A model generated the notes under the pieces. It was not told the origin of the DNA and did no database searches. It was given only the letters and a program-made list of their open reading frames with translations. The translations under genes were made by a program, and so were the position numbers. 10,967 nt of DNA. Source: an uncultured Clostridia bacterium. GTDB taxonomy: Bacteria; Bacillota; Clostridia; Oscillospirales; Oscillospiraceae. Positions 5,578 through 10,967 of this stretch are shown piece by piece. The stretch covers positions 1 to 10,967 of the forward strand of contig CALICR010000205.1 in NCBI GenBank assembly GCA_938049125.1, read 5' to 3'. How positions within the stretch are numbered: position 1 is the stretch's first letter; each line of letters starts with the position of its first letter.

Positions 5578-7173
5578 ATGAACCCCAAAAAACTTACCTG
5601 CCTGCTGCTCGCCCTGGCGCTCTGCCTGAGCCTGGTCGCCTGCGGCAAGGAGCCGGAGCCGGCCCCGGACCCCATGACGGTCTGCCTCGTCAACCGCACC
5701 GGCGAGCCGATCTCCGCGGTCCACATCACCTCTGCCGCCAGCGACGAATGGGGCGAATCCGTCCTGGACGCGCCGCTGGAGGACGGCGAGATGGTCACGG
5801 TCTCCCTCGGCGCCCGCTCCGACGAGGAGCTTGCCGCGGGCTTCAACATTCTGACCTACAACGCGGACGACACCATTCTCTACGACACCTCCGTGGACGA
5901 GATGGTCTTCCCCATCGCCGACGGCGACTTCGTCGTCTTCCTGCCCCCGAACACCATCCCCTGCATCGACGTCACCGCCGCATACGACGCCTCCTACTAC
6001 GACTTCGGTGACGAGGAGCCGGAGCCGGAGGCCGAGGAGGAGGACTTCTCAGACCTCCTCGACATCACCCCCTACGCCGGCAGCTGGAAGTATGACGACG
6101 AGCCGATCTACCTTGTCATCACCGACAGCTACGAATGGGTGGCCGTCAACCTCTATGGTGAGCGCATCGGGCCGGGCATGGTCACGGTCTACGAGGACTG
6201 CATCGCCCTCTGCAATGACAGCGGCGAGGAGCTTCTGACCCTATCCCTGGCGGGCGACGGTCAGCTGCTGGACGGCGAGGGCAGCTATCTCACCTACAAT
6301 GCGGATATGATGCTCCTCCCGACCCAGGACGACGAACTGGACCAGACGGCCTGGTTCCCCTCCGACTTCTCCAACGTCTCCGTCGATTACCCCTCCACGA
6401 TGAGCGTCCACGACTCCCCCACGGTCACGAACGCCCTCAGCTTCAACGCCGTGCTCGAGGAGGGGACCGAGGACTACTGGTCCAACATCCTCCTGGCCTT
6501 CCAGCCCATCGAGGGCTTCGACCCCTACATGACCCAGGGCCTCGGCAATGCGAAGCCGTACCTTGAAAAGATGCTGAACGATTTCCTCAGCACCATGTAC
6601 GGAGACTACATTCTCAAGACCATCTCCTCCGAGTGCATCGACTGCGGGAGCTATTACAGCATCACGGGCTATGTCTGGATGGACGGCTCCATCTTTGCCG
6701 AGAGCGCCGGTCAGCCGGTCCGCGGTGTCATGGAGGTCCGCTACTACGGCCCCACGGGCTACGCCCTGGTGTCCATGAGCCTGGCCCTCGAGAGCCGCAT
6801 CCAGAATTACTACGAAATTTCCAAAAAGCTGCTGGAGACCTGCTCCTACGACGCGGGCTGGACCACGTCCCCGAAGGAGGTCCCGGCACAGCCCGCCCAG
6901 CCCTCCGATTCCGGCGACTACGGCACGCCCTACTACTGGTACGACGGGGACGGCGACGTCTGGTACTGGAACGGCTATGAAAACGAGTTCATCGGCTTCG
7001 GCGACAGCTACTACATCGAGGACGGTCAATACTACGAGTCCAACGACGCAGGCTGGGACTACGAGGACGAGGGCTGGGGCGACTATGTGGAGGACTACGA
7101 CCCCTGGTCCGATCCCGGCGACGGCTGGGGCGACTACGGCGACTACGACGGCTGGGGCGATTACTTTGGATAA
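5578..7173 (+). CDS. Large lipoprotein with Asp/Tyr/Trp/Gly-rich C-terminal tail
   Basis: Predicted 531-residue lipoprotein, exported and anchored to the outer face of the membrane. Lys4-Lys5, a hydrophobic core and the lipobox LVAC (Cys22) form a type II signal peptide. Residues about 33-125 look like a small beta domain (VCLVNRTGEPISAVHI ... SDEWGESVL) that I recall from other exported Firmicutes proteins. Residues about 160-245 (YAGSWKYDDEPIYLVITD ...) may be a lipocalin-like sheet. Residues about 260-435 (YPSTMSV ... YYEISKKLLETCSYD) resemble a PsbP/MOG1-like fold. From about 443 the tail is dominated by Asp, Gly, Tyr, Trp and Glu, with three GWGDY copies at the very end. ATG 5578 has AGGAG 7 bases upstream. 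I do not recognise the full-length protein; domain names are tentative. It overlaps the next gene's start. Confidence 0.8.
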   Translation: MNPKKLTCLLLALALCLSLVACGKEPEPAPDPMTVCLVNRTGEPISAVHITSAASDEWGESVLDAPLEDGEMVTVSLGARSDEELAAGFNILTYNADDTILYDTSVDEMVFPIADGDFVVFLPPNTIPCIDVTAAYDASYYDFGDEEPEPEAEEEDFSDLLDITPYAGSWKYDDEPIYLVITDSYEWVAVNLYGERIGPGMVTVYEDCIALCNDSGEELLTLSLAGDGQLLDGEGSYLTYNADMMLLPTQDDELDQTAWFPSDFSNVSVDYPSTMSVHDSPTVTNALSFNAVLEEGTEDYWSNILLAFQPIEGFDPYMTQGLGNAKPYLEKMLNDFLSTMYGDYILKTISSECIDCGSYYSITGYVWMDGSIFAESAGQPVRGVMEVRYYGPTGYALVSMSLALESRIQNYYEISKKLLETCSYDAGWTTSPKEVPAQPAQPSDSGDYGTPYYWYDGDGDVWYWNGYENEFIGFGDSYYIEDGQYYESNDAGWDYEDEGWGDYVEDYDPWSDPGDGWGDYGDYDGWGDYFG

Positions 7174-7615
7174 GCACGCCGCATCGCGCGCCCTCGCGCT
7201 GCTCCTGGCCCTGCTGTGCCTGGCGTTCGCGGGCTGCGGACGCCGGGCCGGGGAGCCGGAGGTCCCGGGGGAAGGGATCGCCGGGGCCGACTGGCGCACC
7301 TGGGGCACAGTTCAGGCCGCCGGGACCATCGTCCGCGGCGGCGAGGAAACGGACGTGCTGGTCTGCCTCTACCGGGACGAGGCCGTCTTCTACTACGACG
7401 ACGAATCGGAGACGCCCTACGACCGGGTGGAATACCCCGCCCCCATGGAGGACGCCCAGTCCGCCTTCCAGAGCATTTCCTTTGAAGACTTGAACGGCGA
7501 CGGCGACAGCGACGTGACGCTCTCGTTCGACGGCGACGGCGGCACCGTCCTTGTCTGGTACTGGGACGCGGCGGAGGGCTACGTCCTCCAGCCGGACGCG
7601 GCCGCCGCAGAATAA
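7166..7615 (+). CDS. Small lipoprotein with DxNxDGDxD calcium-type loop (TTG start)
   Basis: Predicted 149-residue lipoprotein. With TTG 7166 as start, the protein opens with a short basic segment (Lys3, Arg8), a Leu/Ala-rich core and the lipobox-like LAFAGC ending at Cys24. Phe at -3 is less usual than Leu, but the overall shape is good. The mature part ends with SFEDLNGDGDSDVTLSF, in which D108LNGDGDSD116 resembles the Asp-rich calcium loop of VCBS/FG-GAP or EF-hand-like repeats, followed by GGTVLVWYWDAAEGYVLQP. The start is placed here because no ATG or GTG suits the signal peptide, and it lies 8 bases into the end of the preceding lipoprotein gene, so translation is probably coupled. The ribosome site is weak (GGGGCGA). 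The function is unknown; its placement suggests work with the larger lipoprotein. Confidence 0.75.
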   Translation: MDKHAASRALALLLALLCLAFAGCGRRAGEPEVPGEGIAGADWRTWGTVQAAGTIVRGGEETDVLVCLYRDEAVFYYDDESETPYDRVEYPAPMEDAQSAFQSISFEDLNGDGDSDVTLSFDGDGGTVLVWYWDAAEGYVLQPDAAAAE

Positions 7616-7632
7616 CACTTAGGAGGAACTCT

Positions 7633-8526
7633 ATGTCTAACCAGGAACAGACCCAGCGGGACCGGGACCTCTCCGAGGCGCTCCGGAGCGGCCGCACCGC
7701 CCGGGGCGGCGCAAAGCTCCTGTCGGTGCTTGGCGGCGTGCTGGTGATCCTCGGCGTCATCGCCGGAGGCGCGCTCCCGCTCCTCATCGCCGGTGCGGCG
7801 CTGCTCGCCCTCGGCGGCTGGCTCGGCCAGAAAAAGGCCGCCACCGTCCGGCAGCAGATCGGCGATACCGTCGGCCTCGACGCGCTCCGTGCCGTCTTCG
7901 ACGAGGTGGAATTCGCCCAGGACCGGCATCTGAGCGACAGCGTGCCGGGGGAGTCCGGCATTCCCCTGCCGCGCTATACCGACTGCACCGGCGGCGAATA
8001 CGCCCATTGCTTTTACCGGGGCCGGGACGTGGAGCTGAGCAGCCTCACGCTCACGGAGCGCTATGAGCTCCAGAACGAGGAGACGAACCAGTGGGAAACC
8101 CGGGAGACCGTCGCCTGGACGGGCCAGTGGCTCGTCTGCCGCACCGGTGCGGCGCAGCCGGCGGACCTGATGCTCGTGCCCCGTGGCAAGCTGGACCGCC
8201 TCTTCCGTACGGCGCGCATCGAGACCGGAAACGAAGCCCTCGATAAGCGCTTCACCCTCACCGCCGACGATGCCGGGGCTGCGCGCCGCTTTCTCTCCCC
8301 CGCCCGGGCGGAGCGCCTGCTGACCCTGGCCGATACGGCGGGCGGCGGACTGTTCGTCCGCCTGCGGCGCGACGGAACGCTGCATATCGCCGTGCAGAGC
8401 GGCCACGGCTTCTTCGACCCCGGCAAGGGCCGTGAGACCGCCGCGGCGCTGCGGGACCGCTTTACCCGTGAGCTGCGCTGGTTCGCCGACCTCCTCGACG
8501 TTCTCTGCCCCGCCGGAACGCCCTGA
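7633..8526 (+). CDS. DUF3137-type membrane protein
   Basis: Predicted 297-residue membrane protein. A charged N-terminus is followed by two adjoining hydrophobic helices (about 29-46 and 47-65), then a long soluble part. That part (FDEVEFAQDRHLSDSVPGESG ... YTDCTGGEYAHCFYRGRDVELSSLTL ... WTGQWLVCR ... NEALDKRFTLTADDAGAARRFLSPARAERLLTLADTAGGGLFVRLRRDGTLHIAVQSGHGFFD) follows the order I know from DUF3137 proteins, a family of unknown function with two N-terminal helices. ATG 7633 has AGGAGG 6 bases upstream. It is the last gene of the lipoprotein operon, 17 bases after the small lipoprotein and just before a strong terminator. That placement suggests an envelope role, but this is inference. Confidence 0.8.
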   Translation: MSNQEQTQRDRDLSEALRSGRTARGGAKLLSVLGGVLVILGVIAGGALPLLIAGAALLALGGWLGQKKAATVRQQIGDTVGLDALRAVFDEVEFAQDRHLSDSVPGESGIPLPRYTDCTGGEYAHCFYRGRDVELSSLTLTERYELQNEETNQWETRETVAWTGQWLVCRTGAAQPADLMLVPRGKLDRLFRTARIETGNEALDKRFTLTADDAGAARRFLSPARAERLLTLADTAGGGLFVRLRRDGTLHIAVQSGHGFFDPGKGRETAAALRDRFTRELRWFADLLDVLCPAGTP

Positions 8527-8553
8527 TCGTCCGAAATTTCCCCTTACTTCCTC

Positions 8554-8592
8554 CTGCCCGCCCGGAAATAACCCCGGGCGGGCGGTTTTTTT
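8554..8592 (+). terminator. Intrinsic terminator after the DUF3137 gene
   Basis: GCCCGCCCGG (8556-8565) pairs perfectly with CCGGGCGGGC (8574-8583); two more pairs (C8554-G8585, T8555-G8584 wobble) extend the stem to about 12 bp. The loop is 8 bases and seven T follow (8586-8592). It closes the lipoprotein operon and lies 15 bases before the TetR-associated palindrome. Confidence 0.92.
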
Positions 8593-8607
8593 CGCATTCT
8601 GCAACAG

Positions 8608-8635
8608 AAGCGACAAAAATGCATTTTTGTCGCTT
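8608..8635. promoter_or_regulatory. Perfect 28-bp palindrome, probable TetR-family operator
   Basis: AAGCGACAAAAATG (8608-8621) followed directly by its exact reverse complement CATTTTTGTCGCTT (8622-8635), with no central spacer. It overlaps the likely -35 (TTGTCG, 8627-8632) of the TetR gene 67 bases downstream. TetR-family repressors bind palindromes of about this size as dimers, so autorepression is the simple reading. A hairpin role is less likely because there is no loop and the T-run is only inside the stem. Confidence 0.75.
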
Positions 8636-8656
8636 GCTTTCTTTCCGCAATATGAT
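8627..8656 (+). promoter_or_regulatory. Promoter of the TetR-hypB-oxidoreductase module
   Basis: TTGTCG (8627-8632), an 18-base spacer and TATGAT (8651-8656). The -35 lies in the right half of the 28-bp palindrome, so a bound repressor would block RNA polymerase. The region from 8640 to 8680 is notably AT-rich and also holds a small inverted repeat, GATAA (8669-8673) / TTATC (8678-8682), in the expected leader. Confidence 0.55.
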
Positions 8657-8701
8657 ACATTTAATATAGATAAAAAATTATCGGCTTCGGGAGGGATTTT
8701 T

Positions 8702-9277
8702 GTGCGTTCGAACACCATCACCCCGCTGCTCAAGACCTGCATCGTCCACGCGCTCCTGCTCCTGCTGGAGGAAAAGGAGCTGGACGCGATCTCCGTGACG
8801 GAGATCGTGGCGCGTGCGGGCGTCAACCGCTCGACCTATTACCGCCATTTTTCCTCGAAAGCCGACGTCGTGCGGTACTTCTACGCAGTGCGCCTCGACG
8901 AGTATCTCGAAACGCTGCCCGCCGCGCCGGAGCCGGAGGCGTACTTCACCGGGATGTTCGAGAGCTTCCTGCGCTATAAGCGCGAGCTTCTGCTGCTGCA
9001 CCGCCGCGAGCTTTCCTACCTGCTGCTGGAGGAGATGAACGCCCGCGTCCCGCCCCCGCCCGATCCGGCGCGCGGCGACGCCGTGTCGCTCTACGGCAGC
9101 TATCACATCGGCGGCGTGTTCAACAGCTTTCTCTACTGGCTCCGCGGGGAGATGGCGATCCCGCCTGTGCGCCTCGCCCGGCTCTGTGTGGAAATGCTGC
9201 CCGCCGACTTTCAGCCGCAGCTTCTGCTGCCCGATCAAACGAAGGAGGAAGAAGATGGACCCCTACCGCATCATTGA
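8702..9277 (+). CDS. TetR/AcrR-family transcriptional regulator (GTG start)
   Basis: Predicted 191-residue DNA-binding protein. Residues about 9-52 hold the TetR helix-turn-helix (LDAISVTEIVARAGVNRSTYYRHFSSKADV), with the characteristic STYYRHF recognition segment at 44-50. The ligand-binding C-terminal part is short and helical (YKRELLLLHRRELSYLLLEEMN ... FNSFLYWLRGEM), similar in plan to regulators with a TetR_C_7-like domain. The inducer cannot be told. GTG 8702 has GGGAGGG (8689-8695) 6 bases upstream and the fold begins at once. The last 23 bases overlap the start of the HypB-like gene, so the regulator and its probable targets share one transcript. A 28-bp palindrome on its promoter is the likely operator, giving autorepression and control of the whole module. 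Confidence 0.9.
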   Translation: MRSNTITPLLKTCIVHALLLLLEEKELDAISVTEIVARAGVNRSTYYRHFSSKADVVRYFYAVRLDEYLETLPAAPEPEAYFTGMFESFLRYKRELLLLHRRELSYLLLEEMNARVPPPPDPARGDAVSLYGSYHIGGVFNSFLYWLRGEMAIPPVRLARLCVEMLPADFQPQLLLPDQTKEEEDGPLPHH

Positions 9278-9926
9278 AGTCAAGCAGAGCGTCTTTGCCG
9301 ACAACGACCGCGACGCCGACGCCCTGCGCGCCAAGCTCCGGGAGGAACACACGTTCCTCGTCAACCTGATGTCCTCGCCCGGCTCGGGCAAGACCACGAC
9401 GCTCCGGGCGCTCATCCGCGCGCTGCAGGGCGACCTGCGCATCGGCGTCATGGAGGCGGACATCGACTCCGACGTGGACGCCGCGACCATCTCCAGGGAG
9501 GGCGCGAAGGTCATCCAGCTCCACACCGGCGGCATGTGCCACCTCGACGCGGACATGACCCGGCAGGGCATCGCCCAGCTCGGCACCGCCGATCTCGACC
9601 TCGTCGTGCTTGAAAACGTGGGAAACCTCGTCTGCCCCGCGGAGTTCGACACCGGCGCGGCGCTGAATCTGATGATCCTCTCCGTCCCGGAGGGGCACGA
9701 CAAGCCGCTCAAGTACCCGCTGATGTTCGAGGTTTGCAGCGCCATGATCGTCAACAAGATCGACGTTGCGCCCTATTTCGACTTCGATCTCGAAAAGGTG
9801 ACGGCGTTCGCCCGCCGCCGCAACCCGGATATCCGCATTTTCCCCATCTCCGCAAAGACCGGCGAGGGCGTCCCCGCGCTCGCCGCATGGCTCAAGGAAC
9901 AGGCTGACAACTGGAACCGGAATTAA
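9255..9926 (+). CDS. hypB: HypB-like SIMIBI GTPase, nickel insertion type
   Basis: Predicted 223-residue cytoplasmic GTPase of the HypB family, which delivers nickel to [NiFe]-hydrogenase precursors. Walker A is SSPGSGKTT (40-48), MEADIDSDVDA is the switch I region, and NKID (167-170) gives guanine specificity. The family's metal site is present: Cys95-His96 in GGMCHLDADM and Cys127 in NLVCPAEFD. These are, as I recall, the same positions as the zinc/nickel ligands in Methanocaldococcus jannaschii HypB. The His-rich or CxxCxC N-terminal metal store of many HypB proteins is absent. AAGGAGG lies 6 bases before ATG 9255. No hypA, other hyp gene or hydrogenase subunit is in view; the neighbour is an Fe-S oxidoreductase 22 bases downstream. 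The client could therefore be another nickel enzyme or the neighbour itself, which is inference. Confidence 0.9.
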   Translation: MDPYRIIEVKQSVFADNDRDADALRAKLREEHTFLVNLMSSPGSGKTTTLRALIRALQGDLRIGVMEADIDSDVDAATISREGAKVIQLHTGGMCHLDADMTRQGIAQLGTADLDLVVLENVGNLVCPAEFDTGAALNLMILSVPEGHDKPLKYPLMFEVCSAMIVNKIDVAPYFDFDLEKVTAFARRRNPDIRIFPISAKTGEGVPALAAWLKEQADNWNRN

Positions 9927-9948
9927 CCGAGAAAGAGGAGAGAAAACC

Positions 9949-10967
9949 ATGATCGACGAAAAGCTGAAGGAACGCGCCCTGAACGCTCCGGACAAGGGCG
10001 CCGCCAACCCCCGCAAAAAAATCCAGAAGATCGGACAGAAGATCACCGACGTGGTCGGGCACAAGCTCTCCGGCGTGTCGAGCGACGACGCCGAATACTG
10101 GGGTCTCGCCGGCATCATCTCCGAGGAGCAGGCGGACATCCTCCTGCCCATGAAGCTGCGCACGCCCTACACGATCTCCGAGCTGTGGAAGCTATGTAAG
10201 GTGAAAGAAGAGGACAAGCCGCACTTCCAGGAGCTTCTGGACGATCTGAGCTTCAAGGGCGTCCTCGAGTACGACTACGGCTACCACTACGACCACAACG
10301 GCCGCACCGCGCCGCAGTCCGAGCGCCGCTATATCCTGCCCATGTTCGTGCCGGGCAGCGCCGAGCTGTTCAACATCGACCAGAGCGGCAGCGGCGAGAT
10401 TCCGTGCTACGACGAGCGCGGCGAAATTTCCTACAACAAGCGCCTTGAAGAGCACCCGGAGCTTGCCTCCTTCTTCGAGCGCATGACCTATGTGCCGCTG
10501 GCGGGCAAGACGCACCTGCTGCCGCCCGGAGGCGGCGGCGTCGGCATGCACGTCATCCCGGTCGAAAAAGCCATCCCGATGGAGAACCAGAGCCTCGACA
10601 TCGAGCACCTCAGCTACTGGCTCAAGAAGTACGAGGGGCACATCGGCGTGGCGCAGTGCTCCTGCCGTGCGAGCCGCGGCGTGCTGGGCGAGGGCTGCGC
10701 CGACGACCCGGCGTCGTGGTGCATCGGCGTGGGCGACTTCGCCGACTACTGCCGCGAGACCGGCAAGGGCCACGACATCACCTATGAGGAAGCCATGGAA
10801 ATTCTCCGCAAGGCGGAGGACAACGGCTTCGTCCACCAGATCACGAACATCGACGGCGAGAACAAGATTTTCGGCATCTGCAACTGCAATGTCCAGATCT
10901 GCAACGCGCTGCGCACCTCGCAGCTCTTCAACACGCCGAACCTCTCCCGCTCCGCCTACACCGCGGA
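9949..10967 (+). CDS. Fe-S oxidoreductase, N-terminal part (3' end outside window)
   Basis: The first 339 codons are open to the window edge. The start KLKERALNAPDKGAANPRKK, then KIGQKITDVVGHKLSGVS and EYWGLAGIISEEQAD, and the ends GFVHQITNIDGENKIFGICN and LRTSQLFNTPNLSRSAY match my memory of a large Clostridia protein usually called 4Fe-4S binding or FAD-dependent NAD(P) oxidoreductase. In that protein a ferredoxin region and a nucleotide-binding flavin domain follow. Residues about 60-130 may be a winged helix (TISELWKLCKVKEEDKPHFQ ... LSFKGVLEYDY). Cysteines cluster at 237, 239, 250, 258, 268, 311, 313 and 318, likely metal or Fe-S ligands. ATG 9949 has AGAGGAG 8 bases upstream. It follows the HypB-like gene by 22 bases without a terminator, so it is in the TetR-controlled unit. 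The reaction and substrate are unknown. Confidence 0.8.
   Translation, partial: MIDEKLKERALNAPDKGAANPRKKIQKIGQKITDVVGHKLSGVSSDDAEYWGLAGIISEEQADILLPMKLRTPYTISELWKLCKVKEEDKPHFQELLDDLSFKGVLEYDYGYHYDHNGRTAPQSERRYILPMFVPGSAELFNIDQSGSGEIPCYDERGEISYNKRLEEHPELASFFERMTYVPLAGKTHLLPPGGGGVGMHVIPVEKAIPMENQSLDIEHLSYWLKKYEGHIGVAQCSCRASRGVLGEGCADDPASWCIGVGDFADYCRETGKGHDITYEEAMEILRKAEDNGFVHQITNIDGENKIFGICNCNVQICNALRTSQLFNTPNLSRSAYTA

Noticed and set aside
5561..5581. Six-codon mini-ORF (MKGEEK) overlapping the large lipoprotein start
   Set aside because: It has no ribosome site of its own and its codons are simply the ribosome binding site of the lipoprotein gene.
6241..7308. 355-codon minus-strand frame rich in Val/Ala, superficially membrane-like
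   Set aside because: It mirrors the Asp/Tyr/Trp-rich lipoprotein tail (GAC codons read as Val in reverse), with no ribosome site or signal peptide logic.
9120..10163. 347-codon minus-strand frame over the HypB-like gene
   Set aside because: Antisense to a protein with all HypB motifs; the translation has no recognisable domain.

Overview
The window looks like chromosome from a GC-rich member of the Clostridia, probably Oscillospiraceae or a near relative. The reasons are strong AGGAGG-type ribosome binding sites, TTG and GTG starts, tight operons, an EFR1-type flavodoxin/ferredoxin protein, a short Clostridia-type peptide deformylase and an N-terminal Fe-S segment typical of anaerobe oxidoreductases. 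This is inferred from protein style and composition; no rRNA or marker gene is present. Most of the window is clearly GC-rich (about 65% in a hand-counted line of the LuxR gene). The first 360 bases are only about 47% GC.

Left end (1-1365, minus strand): a two-gene operon. It encodes a MacroD-type ADP-ribose-binding/hydrolase protein with an extra C-terminal helical domain, followed after 9 bases by a gene that I recognise as Nmad3 (nucleotide modification associated domain 3). The Nmad3 gene runs off the window. A TTGCGC-17-TATAAT promoter reads leftward into this operon. A divergent TTGCGC-17-TACAAT promoter with an extended -10 reads rightward.

Middle left (1504-5283, plus strand): a short peptide deformylase with an Asn in place of the motif I Gln, and an EFR1-type Fe-S flavoprotein overlapping it by ATGA. 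Seventy bases later comes an 830-residue STAND/MalT-like LuxR regulator. The 5' side of the regulator's ribosome binding site can fold into two mutually exclusive hairpins. A strong intrinsic terminator closes the section.

Middle right (5309-8592, plus strand): an envelope-type operon of a DUF2442 protein (TTG start), a 531-residue lipoprotein with an Asp/Tyr/Trp/Gly-rich tail, a second small lipoprotein (TTG start, overlapping the previous stop), and a DUF3137 membrane protein. A strong intrinsic terminator follows.

Right end (8608-10967, plus strand): a perfect 28-bp palindrome overlaps the -35 of a promoter driving a TetR-family regulator (GTG start). The regulator overlaps a HypB-like nickel/GTPase gene, followed by the N-terminal third or so of a large Fe-S oxidoreductase that leaves the window. 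The arrangement suggests a self-repressed metal/redox module.

Best candidates for something not yet described: the macro-domain/Nmad3 pair at the left edge, and the TetR-HypB-Fe-S oxidoreductase module at the right edge. No rRNA, tRNA, CRISPR array, transposase or integrase was seen. No gene-free stretch exceeds 300 bases.
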